Below are positions 11,201 through 19,611 of a DNA stretch of 64,000 nt, piece after piece (the stretch's first letter is position 1; each line of letters opens with the position of its first letter). The stretch comes from Thereva unica. Its lineage: Eukaryota > Arthropoda > Insecta > Diptera > Therevidae. The stretch spans positions 80,318,543-80,382,542 of the forward strand of contig OX465281.1 in NCBI GenBank assembly GCA_949987705.1. Reading direction: 5' to 3'. The position numbers were made by a program, and so were the translations under genes. The notes under the pieces were generated by a model, which worked only from the letters and a program-made list of their open reading frames with translations, did not search any database and was not told the DNA's origin.

Positions 11201-11449
11201 CAAGAGAAAAGGCTAGAAAGATATAATAGAGATAGAGAAAACTACGTAGAAATAAGAAAGATGGGTTATATTAAAAATTATAAATCCTTAAGACATAAAA
11301 ATGAACCCAAGTACAGAAGATATAATTTAGCTAATGTTCATCCATGCAATATTAAACGCCCTCTCAAATTTTCAGATAATGAGGATCATCTTTCTAATGT
11401 TGGTGATGATGCAACCGGCAATTGCTCAACTACAAGTAGAGAAAATTGA
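8192..11449 (+). CDS. pol: Errantivirus Pol (protease, RT, RNase H, integrase)
   Basis: The frame is reached by -1 frameshift; the first Met at 8372 lies inside the protease. Order: aspartic protease with DSGSDTS (about residue 24), RT with YLDD (about residue 357), RNase H with TDAS (about 507) and TDHQAL, then integrase. The integrase His pair is present (HKQQKHPG), but the Cys pair is reduced to NNCDRAKYD, so the second zinc Cys is missing. Catalytic residues are Asp in HVDTY, Asp in VADNE and Glu in DIERLNN. There is no stop or frameshift. The 3' end overlaps the env ORF. Integration ability is uncertain because of the zinc finger. Confidence 0.93.
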   Translation, partial: YKLASENKLPIIKLTFENTPINCLVDSGSDTSLIKPNILPCKVLKLITPRTYNSIGGPTYVTHKMITPIPKELIKIGTLEWKIHPLKSRKYDAIIGMNFLTPFESQIDLKNHCLQIFSRFQIPFVNIDYPSEIAQANHLEPINDAKEQIADRLNSSHLNYEEKTRLKELLVQNKDLFFCEGDNLTFTHEIKHEIRLKHENPIYCKIYRYPQVHEKEIETQIRDMLKQGIIKESNSPYNSPLWIVPKKMDNSNIKKWRIVIDYRKLNQITIDDKFPIPNIENILDKLGKAQYFTTLDLAKGFHQILVKQEDQKKTAFSTPFGHYEYIRMPFGLKNAPATFQRLINSVLRDCINKICVVYLDDILIFSTSIQEHILNINKIFNKLRHANLKIQIDKCNFFCKETEYLGHVLTTNGIKPNPKKINDIVELKLPTTQKQIKSFLGVTGYYRKFIKDYAFIAKPLTKYLKKDSKINKLDPSYVNAFEQLKSLITSHPILKYPDFNKPFKLNTDASHFAIGAVLLQDNHPVAYASRTLNDHEIRYSTTEKELLAVIWSIKYFRPYLYGKEFELRTDHQALKWLHTKYLGKDLNPRLQRWILSLGEYNIKIEYLKGKENKIADFLSRINTEHEINSLTEAISLNEGRAPSENNNSDPTSMDDENEVNDNFSVQPTIHSQQEEQSVHISILDTIVNRFKTQIIITSNFTHEFDEILGNRRIYIYPNIIPEELVSKLKPYITCSRTAVYTEITDHEFNLIQQILIREFPKTKFVKCTFFAQDIKSEEELVKIVSIQHKQQKHPGIIALYEDLKTKIYHKQLKVTINKVTNNCDRAKYDRNPIKPKFHKTDIPTDKNQIIHVDTYTNKKQTFMVFIDKFTKFATAYPVEHRNHTEIIEKLRMYFNHKKPRKVVADNEFKYVNVKEFLRQENVELHLVKPNSHTGNSDIERLNNTLTEKLRILNIEQSNPIRTQMLEAIKCYNNQYHSTIKTTPLNAEEGTVPARDIYNNLIRSQEKRLERYNRDRENYVEIRKMGYIKNYKSLRHKNEPKYRRYNLANVHPCNIKRPLKFSDNEDHLSNVGDDATGNCSTTSREN
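11371..11378 (+). promoter_or_regulatory. Putative 3' splice site for env mRNA
   Basis: CTCTCAAATTTTCAG ends at 11375, four bases before an ATG that opens env with a signal peptide. Errantivirus env is known to be made from a spliced subgenomic mRNA, and this site would position the ATG as first codon. The donor was not identified. Confidence 0.6.
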
Positions 11450-12950
11450 ATCTAATACTGGCTACACTATATTACAAGAAAAACAAATTTTAATCCCAGA
11501 AACTTACAATTATTCTTTACATATAATTGATTTGCGTCAAATCGACAAAATAGTAAAAGAATTGGCTGCAAGTGCTTTTCTACTCCCAAAAATATTTAAT
11601 CACCAACTAATAAAGGTCATTGAAAAACTAGTAGACAAGCTTACAACATTAGAAAATGGACACCATACCATTAACAAAAGGGGCATATTCAACTTTTTAG
11701 GATCAATTAACAAATGGATTGCAGGAACAATGGATGACGAGGACAGGCAAATAATAAATCAGCATCTGCAAATTGTAGATACTAATAACCATAACTTAAT
11801 AACAAATGTTAACAAACAGATCCAGATAAACGACAATTTTAATACAACCATAAAAAGATTATTTAATACTATTCAAGAAGATAGAAAAATAATACAAGAT
11901 TTCATAAAACTGGAAACTGATAGAAACAGATTGAAGATCGCAACATTCGATATTAGACTAAGTATACAGGAAATAGACAAAATGATAAATGAACTACAAG
12001 ACAATATAATCCTTTCCAATCTTAACGTTATTCATCCATCCCTCTTAACTCATGAAGAAATTATTGATTACCAGATTAATTCAGACAAAATAAAACATCT
12101 GAAGGTAGGTTTCGCTAAAACATCTACCGACAAATTGATTTTTCTAATTAAAATTCCTTATAAAATGACTTCAATAAATAAAAAACTAATCATACCTTTG
12201 GAAAACGTAGAATCATGTATTATTATAAATTCTCCAATTACAAATGCATTAGAATATAATAATATATATTACGAATATGACAACAATAAGGCACTTCATC
12301 AATTAAATAAATTGAAACATTGTATTACAAACAAAAATTGTGAAAATATAAAAAGTTGTAATACAGAAATATATAATATAGACGACAGTAGTATATTAAT
12401 TCAATTAGCAAATAAGATAACTTTAACGTCAAATTGTGACGAAAGAAAATTTGAGTTACAGGGAAATTATTTTATTAAATTCTATAATTGTATCATTAAT
12501 ATAGATAATACAACCTACTATAATAACATTAGAGAAATTAGAAATAAATACATTATTCCAAATTTAGAGTATAAACCTGAAAACGAAACTTTATCGTTTA
12601 AAGAAATGGTTTTAGAAATAAAGCAAAATGTTCAAGAAATTCAAGAAATAAAATATCATAAAATTTTGCTTACCACAGGAATTAGTTTATCAACAACAAT
12701 AATTGTCATAGTAATAATTATTGTAGTATACATATATTGTAAACAAAAACGGTTAAAGGTGAAAGTTGTTAACAGGATTCAGGAGAATCCTTATTTTAAC
12801 GAAGGAAGAGTTATATCTTTTCGTCATTTGGAGTCAAAATTCAAAGAAAATGGAAATATGACTCCAAGTGAAGTAAAGATGTCAACGATTCCCACCGAGT
12901 CAGCAAATATGCAGACAGAAAATGATCCTCATAAAATTATTCTGTTTTAG
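11379..12950 (+). CDS. env: Errantivirus envelope protein
   Basis: About 523 residues from the ATG at 11379 (the open frame extends to 11334). The N-terminus is a hydrophobic signal peptide. A basic NKRG site near residue 105 is a furin-like cleavage candidate and precedes a Gly/Phe-rich fusion-peptide-like segment. Heptad-like helices follow, then a strong transmembrane segment near residues 435-455 and a short cytoplasmic tail. Translation runs into the 3' LTR and ends there. Family role: membrane glycoprotein related to insect virus fusion proteins. No breaks are visible. Confidence 0.9.
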   Translation: MRIIFLMLVMMQPAIAQLQVEKIESNTGYTILQEKQILIPETYNYSLHIIDLRQIDKIVKELAASAFLLPKIFNHQLIKVIEKLVDKLTTLENGHHTINKRGIFNFLGSINKWIAGTMDDEDRQIINQHLQIVDTNNHNLITNVNKQIQINDNFNTTIKRLFNTIQEDRKIIQDFIKLETDRNRLKIATFDIRLSIQEIDKMINELQDNIILSNLNVIHPSLLTHEEIIDYQINSDKIKHLKVGFAKTSTDKLIFLIKIPYKMTSINKKLIIPLENVESCIIINSPITNALEYNNIYYEYDNNKALHQLNKLKHCITNKNCENIKSCNTEIYNIDDSSILIQLANKITLTSNCDERKFELQGNYFIKFYNCIINIDNTTYYNNIREIRNKYIIPNLEYKPENETLSFKEMVLEIKQNVQEIQEIKYHKILLTTGISLSTTIIVIVIIIVVYIYCKQKRLKVKVVNRIQENPYFNEGRVISFRHLESKFKENGNMTPSEVKMSTIPTESANMQTENDPHKIILF

Positions 12951-13178
12951 CTGACTCGGTGAGAATCATAATAAAGAAAAAAGTAAAGGCAAAAGCTTTT
13001 AAAAAATGTTAACCGTTAAGATATAATTTTAAGTCAGTCTCGCCGTGATTTTTAGACGAAGTGTTTTGTCTTAATTCTAAAGAAATATTATTAATAAAGT
13101 GCTTTTGTTTTTCTTGGAAGAATTTGCTTTTTATTTAAATCAATAAATTGAATTTAAATTTCTAAAGAAAATATTATT
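12809..13178 (+). repeat. Errantivirus 3' LTR
   Basis: This 370-bp copy differs from the 5' copy at one base that I noticed, in the TTTAAA(A/T)CAATAAA stretch. It contains the env stop at 12948-12950. It is followed by the CGTG target duplication. Confidence 0.93.
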
Positions 13179-15134
13179 CGTGTGGCATACTTATAGTTTT
13201 GTTTGTTGTGCAAACATTTTGCCCAGCCGAGGTCGTGGCTCGCGGGGCTGGGTTAGGTCCTAGATGTTCTGTGGATTGTTGTATGCCGGATGAGCTGTGG
13301 ATGCTCTCTGGTAGATCGCCAGTGGTTACATGGTGTTGTTTCAGGCATTTCCATATACCTGCGATGATCGCTATAGTGAGTAGGACAGATCCTGCTGTTG
13401 TGGCGGTATGGTGTCCGATAGTTTTCCATGTTGATGACTGAACTTGTAGGCCAGTTGGATCGTGGATGATGCTGCTGAATGTGTCGGATATTTTTAGTAT
13501 CGGGTCTAGCATTACTGGTTTGCTATCTAGCTCGGTAGGGTTTAATATTCCAGTTATGTTGAAATTCATTGGCTTTAGAAATGTTGATTGAATAATGACT
13601 TTGCTACGAACTTCAGAAAAAAGTAAATTCTTTGTTGTTTCAATCACACAGTCCTGAGTTGTCTGCAGAATTCTGACGCCATGCAGAGTAACTTCTTCCC
13701 GTTGTCCGTTACATTTAATCGCGGCCGTTGTTGGTGGATCTGCGATAAATAACCAGGTGTTCGCCAAAAAAAGATGTTTCCATATGACGGAGTGGATTTT
13801 CAGTTGCTTTAATGGGCATTCCTGCCTATTGTGTCGTTGGTATATTTCATCGATGATACAATTTGGATTTTTCACTAGGTCACTAACAACTGCGGGTGTG
13901 CACAATTTGGAGTATTTTTCTAAAGATACGCAATTTCTCATTTCTTCTTCGGTGATTTCGAAATATTTTTGATTATTGTACTCTATTGCCAGGATTGCTG
14001 ATGATATTTGTGGGGTGACATATGTATTATTATTTATGCGCTGAGGAATTGGGGTTGCTTTAATCATATTAAAAGTGTCGGCATCCGTTATATGCAGAAA
14101 TCCAAAAACCTTAACATCTGAATCGGCTATGTATATTTCCTTATCCTTCCCTGGTTCTGGAATGATTCTTAGATTAGATGGCATTTTGCTTGCTGCTTGA
14201 ATTGTTATTTCTGCCAATTTGCTTGGAGTTATGAATTCCATAATGTTTCCTTTACCATAACCTGCTTGTAGAATTTTTATGTAATGCTGTTTTAAGTCTT
14301 CCAAGATATCTTTGGCAATCTGGTACGTTGCTAGTATTTGTGTGCTGACCATATTACTGTCAATCTTGTCATACCATCCTTCAATCCTGTTTACCTCGGA
14401 GATTACTCTGTTCAGTTTGTCTGTGACCAGATCGAATTGTCTACCCATGCGGACTTCTGTGTCATTTATCCTTGTCATTGTAGATACCATTATATTTGCT
14501 TGATGATTGGCCGCTTGTCTCAACATATTGGATTATGCCGAAGGTGTTCAATGTCAGTGTAAACCTCGTCGTTTACTCCAAAGATGGCTTGCAATAGATG
14601 TCCAACAAGCCCTCTTTTATTTCTCCGCTTCCGCCTTTGGTTGATTGCTTCAATCTCATTTCAGATTGTTGATTTTCGTTCTAATAAATGTTCAAGTAGA
14701 GTGCGGCAATGCGTATTGTCTTCAAACCGTTTTGCCTCACTGCAGGTCTGTTCCATCTTGGTTATTATATTATTTACTCTACTAGTGCCTGCTGTTGTGT
14801 TGATTGGGATGAGTACCTCGACCTTGATCGTACCGCTCTTTCGTTTGGCGTGTCCAATTCGTTCGATAAACAGCCCAGGTTGTGGGTATTTTATTGTGTA
14901 GTGTGTGTGTCTCGGTTGGATCGAGCTTAATATAGCGAGTGTAGTTAAAACCAATTTAGCCATGTTCCAGGTAGTTGCTGATTTATGTGCCGTCTTGTTG
15001 TCCGCATGCAGGTGACTCTCTGTGCCAGTTTGAGGCTTACTTGTTACAGTGACATGTGTACCAGCACACGTTTTCAGCTCTGTTGATGTAGTATGCTCTG
15101 CATTCGTCAAGTTGTCATCTTCAACCGGTAACAT
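13174..15134 (-). pseudogene. env: BEL A envelope-like protein, broken
   Basis: Two long blocks (15134-14661 and 14526-13174) belong to one protein. The first has a hydrophobic segment (KLVLTTLAILSS) that fits a signal peptide. Between the blocks, after an in-frame TGA near 14661, the frame continues with a basic RRNKRG furin-type motif and a Gly/Leu-rich fusion-like stretch. A frameshift near 14530 leads to the second block. That block has helical repeats, a Cys-containing ectodomain and a transmembrane helix (SVLLTIAIIAGIW) before a short tail ending in the LTR. Env in Pao elements is known from the roo group; the likeness here is by layout. Confidence 0.75.
13179..13216 (-). repeat. BEL A 3' LTR, third segment
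   Basis: CGTGTGGCATACTTATAG and the following bases match 36049-36086 and end in GCAAACA. On the minus strand a purine-containing GGCTGGGCAAAA adjoins the LTR start as the probable polypurine tract. Confidence 0.88.
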
Positions 15135-15287
15135 ACATATTTTTGTTACTGGACGCTTTATTGTGGAGTTTTCTTTGACCCGTTGGGTTACTACTCTTAC
15201 AACTCCATCTTTGCCTGGATGTGTCTCGATTATTTGGGCTAGTGGCCATCTCGTTGGAGCGCAGTTTTCATCTTTTACGAGAACAAT

Positions 15288-17452
15288 TTACCCAACTTCG
15301 ATCAGCCTTGCTCCTGATTTCCATTTTGTTCTTTGTTGGAGTCGTGATAGATATTCACTTTGCCACACCTTCCAGAAGTCTTGCGTCATCTTCTGTACTT
15401 GTTTCCAGCGGCTCAATGTGGTAATGTTTTTGTCTATGGTTGGTCCTGGTAGTCCTACTAATTCTTGCCAAACCAAGAAATGTCCAGGTGTTAGAGTAAG
15501 GATCGAACTAGGGTCGCTCGGTAGGGTATAATGGGCGTGAATTTAAACAGGCTTCGATTTGGCACAGTAGCGTCGACATTTCCTCGAATGTTAGCGTAGT
15601 GCAGCCTATTACCTTTTTCAAGTGGGATTTGATGAATTTGACTCCAGCCTCCCAAATTCCTCCGAAGTGAGGAGCTGCCGGCGGAATAAAATGCCATTGT
15701 ACACTCCTACGAACGTTGTTCCATTAACACTGTTTGTGTTTGAAACAAGGCCCCTTCTTGATGTGAATCTTCTAAATGCTGCTACGAATGCCTCCGAGGT
15801 CATGTCTGTTACCGCTTCGATGTGAATGGCCTTTGTAGCTAGGCATACAAAGACTGCTATGTAGCCCTTATGGGATTTGTTTCCTCTTCCTTTGGACATT
15901 CTTATCTGAATAGGCCCTGCATAATCTAGTCCGGTATGCGAAAACGGTTTCGCTGGTGTTACTCGTGGAGCTGGGAGTTCACCCATAATTTGTGTCACTG
16001 TTTGTCCCTTGAGCCTGCAGCAAGTCATGCATTTGTTCAATACTTGCCGTATTTTGCTTTTCCCATTGATTATGAAGTATCTTCTTCTAATATAAGCATG
16101 TGCGACTTCATTTCCTCCATGTAGTGTCGCTGCATGAGCTTCAAGTATCAATAGTTTAGCTATGTGGTGTTTGTGAGGTATTATTACGGGATGTTTTTCA
16201 TTATACGGAATACGAGAATTTTGAATTCTCCCACCCACTCTTAGTAAGCCATTTTCGTCCAAAAATGGATTTAAGGAAAGAATTGAACTTTTTGTGTTAA
16301 GTGTTTTTTGTGCTTCCAGCTGTTTCAATTCTGCAGCGAACTCCGTTTTTTGTGTCATCTGTAGATGGTGCGCTTTATCTAATTCCTTTACTGATAAATC
16401 TGTGATGTTTATTATCTCCTTCCTGCATTTCGCGATGAATCTTTTGCAGTAAGCCAGCACACGCGTAAGTTTCTTAAATGATGAAAAACGGCTAAGTAGC
16501 TCGAAACCTTCATCATTTTGAGTTACTTGGACCGCTGCTACCTTATTTAACTTAACTCCTCTTGTAGTATTTGTGTTAATTTTTTGTGTTGGCCATTTAT
16601 CTTCAGTCATCTTTAGCCACGATGGACCAGTCCACCAAAGCTCTGCATTCTTTAGGTATTGCGGAGTGGCTCCTCTCGACGCTAGATCAGCAGGGTTGTC
16701 TTCGGAACGCACGTGACGCCAACTTGTAGACTCCAGATTTCTGTGAATTTCTGACACTCGGTTTGAAATGAAGGTTTCCCATTTATCTGATTTTCCAAGG
16801 ATCCATGCTAATGTTATCATCGAATCTGTCCAGGCATATTCCCTTACATTCTTAATATCCAATGCTTGTTTTGTTCGACGTAGTAGTTTAGATAATAAGA
16901 CTGCTCCGCAAAGTTCTAATCTTGGTAACGTGATTTTATTTAGTGGTGCTACCTTAGTCTTCGCTACAAGTAGTGTTATATGTACTTGCTCCGATTCCGA
17001 CGTAGTTTTACTGTATTCGGTTGCACCATAAGCTTTTTCGGATGCATCGCAGAATCCATGTAGTTCAACTGTTTTGCATGGTGTATACTGTATCCAACAT
17101 GGTATGTTAATTTCTTCAAGTTTTCGTAGTTCATTCCTGATGTTCATCCATCGAGTAGCTAGCTCTTCTTCCTATGTTTGATCCCAGTTGTATCCTTTTG
17201 CCCATAATTCTTGAATTAACATTTTGGCTCTCTCTGTTATAGGTGCCAACCACCCGAGTGGATCAAATAGTATAGCAATTTCTGATAAGATTGTCCGTTT
17301 AGTAGGTACTTCTGGTGTTGCATTCAATTTTACCCTAAAGTGGAATTTGTCTGCTGCTGGTGCCCAGTATATACACAAAGATTTTACGGCCTCGTCATTT
17401 TTTATTTCAATGAAGCCTTGATCCCTAAGTTCTGTTGGTAGATTAATTATTA
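15288..17452 (-). pseudogene. pol: BEL A pol tail: end of RT, RNase H, integrase
   Basis: From 17452 downward: the end of the Pao RT (AVKSLCIYWAPAADKF, LFDPLGWLAP), a stop near 17174, then the Pao RNase H block (ELHGFCDASEKAYG, LPRLELCGA, AWTDS, NPADLASRG) and integrase (LHGG, CMTCCRLKG, HTGLDYAGP). The second catalytic Asp is lost (the position reads SVNGTTF). The catalytic Glu region is deleted or shifted near 15620-15530. A C-terminal block ([15 protein letters not shown]) follows in another frame at 15476-15288. The RT palm is absent. Dead pol. Confidence 0.88.
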
Positions 17453-18489
17453 ACTCAATATATGTACTCAATATATGTACTAACTTAACCTGAAAAGTGT
17501 ATGTTATTACATAAAAAAACAAACCAAAATGTGTATATGTAAATGAAATCAAGACAAGAAGAATTATAAAAATTAAATATAAAAGTTATGTGTCCAGAAG
17601 CAAAGACCATCCAAGCTGGAGGACTAGCCGCTAATCTTCCTGGTCTGGCAATTCTAATTGAGGGGTAACTTCTGGGAGGAACGGGCGGTGAACAAAATTC
17701 TTCCTCTACAAAGCGAGGGGGCAGCGTCGGGCAGCGCTCTTTTAACTACGGCGCCGACTGTCACGATCAAGGCTTGCTACCACTCCTCCTGGTTCTGGCC
17801 CTCACGTCTTGCCTAGCAGCCTTCCGTCGGGAATCCTACGTACAAATTATACCCAAGAACTTACTCGCAATCCGACCGGTTGGAATCCGGGGCTTCCGAC
17901 ACTGAAGTCAACAGATCCTGCAGGTTGGGATCTTCTAGTTCTTGTGGCCTGAGATTGGATTCGAAATCTGCATAACTGAGGAATTCTGCTGGCTCGTAAT
18001 AGTCTTCATCGCTGTCTACATCCAGTATTTTTCTAATTACACCTCGTACTTAATAGTTGACATTAAAACGGACATCGAATGGGGGCTATGGAATCCAGAT
18101 CCAATGTTCTTTTCTTATTTGTTAATTTTTTTGTGCTTATTTTTCCTTGTATTTTCGACTAGAATTCACAGCACCGAAATAGTCCTGATTGTTGCTAAGT
18201 CGAAACGAAATTTTTATTTTTTTTGCAAATGAACTGAATAATGAAGGTTTTTGTCTTCCAGCCAGTCGTATGTGTTCAAAACTGATTTTTTCCTTTTTTA
18301 TTTCATCTTAAATTAAATTTTTCCCGAACACAAACTTTTTGCCGGACAAAAATCTCCCTACGTCAAAATTCGAACTCCCATTTTTTTCTTTTTTTCATTT
18401 CTCCCCGCCTACCTTTTTGTTCCCAACCAACTACTCGATTTTCTTCCCCACAGTAATTTTTAGTCAGGTAGATATTTAGGCAAAACTGA
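17453..18489. other. Unassigned segment inside BEL A replacing the RT core
   Basis: About 1 kb between the protease remnant and the RT tail is not BEL sequence that I recognise. It begins after a short direct repeat (TCAATATATGTAC twice near 17455-17480). It contains a GC-richer block at 17590-18050 with a small minus-strand ORF, then T-rich DNA at 18050-18480. An insertion with a flanking deletion, or a gene-conversion patch, would both fit. Confidence 0.6.
17861..18050 (-). CDS. Unrecognised acidic ORF fragment
   Basis: Sixty-odd codons run from just after a stop near 18052 to TAA at 17863-17861, with no Met start in view. The peptide is acidic with Asp/Glu clusters (VDSDEDYYEPAEF, LEDPNLQDLLTS). 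It looks like the C-terminal end of a protein, perhaps a Gag tail of another element. I do not recognise it, and chance is possible. Confidence 0.25.
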
Positions 18490-18994
18490 CCGTTACACAG
18501 TTTAAAGTTGGATGGAAATCTCGGAATGAGTTCCACTAGAATTTTGCTGTGAGATGTCCCAGCGTTGCTCTCGTGTATTCCTGAAATCTCTGAATATATT
18601 TTCATTCTTGGAACTCCTAGTGCTTGCGCCGAATTTTCGGTTATGAAGATGACTTGGGATCCGGATACTCATAGGTGTTTCTTACGGTCTTGGCTCGTAC
18701 TAGTGCAGTTGCCAGTATTACCTTTCAAGATTTCCTTGCAACGTGTGACTCAATTGTGCGTTGAGATGTAGCAATGTGTGATGACATAACTCTCGGTACA
18801 TCTTCTTGATTTGCTGTTGGATTTTTTGCCTCTTGGTGAATTAGTGTATGGTGTTGCTGCTTACAGACGTTGCATCGGCTTTGACTGTGGCAGGGGTCGT
18901 TCGTGCCATGGTTCCAACAGTTGGGACATGTTTTACTCTGCCGGACGAAGTTGAGCTTCTCTGCTAATTTTTGTACTCTGAATTTTTGACATAC
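18490..18994 (-). pseudogene. BEL A Gag zinc knuckles and protease start, decayed
   Basis: Read from 18994 downward: basic linker, CPNCWNHGTNDPCHSQSRC and CNVCKQQHHTLIHQ zinc-binding motifs as in Pao Gag, then a premature stop, then ILATALVRAK, which matches the start of the Pao protease region. Its upstream continuation is at 25296, across the mdg3-like insertion with GTAT duplication (18995-18998 and 25296-25299). Confidence 0.8.
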
Positions 18995-19181
18995 GTATTG
19001 TGATGATTATGCGCCATCTGTTTGTCGAGAGGATGAATCAACGATTTTCGGTTGTTGTCTGAATTAAGAATTTATGTACTAAACAACTAAACTAACGAGC
19101 AATAAGCGAAGACAACTTCAAGCTGGTCGAAACTTAACGAAATAAAAGAACATACCACTAGGCTCGAGAAAAGGGACTCGA

Positions 19182-19194
19182 GAAGGTTCCAGAA
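19182..19194 (+). promoter_or_regulatory. Heat-shock element in LTR
   Basis: GAAGGTTCCAGAA is a perfect three-unit nGAAnnTTCnnGAAn array, the HSF-binding consensus. It lies 23 bases upstream of the TATA box, like proximal HSEs of insect hsp genes. The 3' LTR has it at 24980-24992. HSF binding is inferred. Confidence 0.6.
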
Positions 19195-19216
19195 AGTAGA
19201 CAAAGGTCGAGCTGCC

Positions 19217-19226
19217 TATATAAAAG
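19217..19226 (+). promoter_or_regulatory. LTR TATA box
   Basis: TATATAAAAG lies 33 bases upstream of the A of an initiator match TCAGTT (19248-19253). The spacing fits an RNA polymerase II core promoter. The same arrangement is at 25015 in the 3' LTR. Confidence 0.8.
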
Positions 19227-19247
19227 CGCCTGGCAGCCGCTATCGAG

Positions 19248-19253
19248 TCAGTT
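19248..19253 (+). promoter_or_regulatory. LTR initiator (probable transcription start)
   Basis: TCAGTT matches the arthropod initiator TCAKTY. Transcription would start at A 19250 and define the R region. Confidence 0.65.
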
Positions 19254-19498
19254 TTGATTATAAAGGCGATACAAGTGTTCCAAAGTGAAAAGTGGTGATT
19301 TATAGTGAAATAAAAAGCGATAATTAGAATTGAATAGTGCGAAATATTAAATTTGCTAGTGATTATAGTGAACTGTAAGAATTGTGTTAGTAATTAAATT
19401 GTGTTTTGGTTTGTGATAAATAAATTATTGTGTGGATAATTAAAAAGTGTATTCCTTAATTAATCCTACGAATCCGTTAAGCTGTAAAAACGTAACAA

Positions 19499-19516
19499 TT
19501 GGTGTCAGAAGTGGGA
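19499..19516 (+). promoter_or_regulatory. mdg3-like primer-binding site (tRNA-Leu type)
   Basis: TGGTGTCAGAAGTGGGAT follows the LTR after two bases. It is complementary to the 3' end expected of a tRNA-Leu, the primer used by mdg3/blastopia-type elements. The same site survives in the relic at 39581-39597. Confidence 0.8.
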
Positions 19517-19611
19517 TTAATTAAGAGATAAGTGAAATAAGTGAATTTTTTTAAAAACAATTGTGACTGGAATTTAATTTTTGTGAGTGCGAACTAAGAC
19601 ATAATAATAAA

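Larger units (their letters stand above)
6635..13178 (+). mobile_element. Errantivirus (17.6/297-type gypsy), near-intact
   Basis: The element is 6544 bp with two 370-bp LTRs beginning AGTTAT, a tRNA-Ser type primer site, and gag, pol and env in order. The target duplication is CGTG within a CGCGTG alternating pyrimidine-purine context, as known for errantiviruses. I noticed one mismatch between the LTRs, so the insertion is recent. Such elements are active in gonadal and somatic follicle cells and some are infectious; activity here is not shown. Confidence 0.95.
18999..19497 (+). repeat. mdg3-like 5' LTR
   Basis: 499 bp. It contains a heat-shock-element-like site, TATA box, initiator and AATAAA (19419-19424) in promoter-like order. 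Confidence 0.95.

Noticed and set aside
6635..13178. Repeated 370-bp blocks as assembly duplication
   Set aside because: They sit at both ends of a complete element with a target duplication, so they are LTRs.
13199..15531. Several plus-strand frames of 60-160 codons
   Set aside because: They are shadows of the minus-strand BEL A env and pol.
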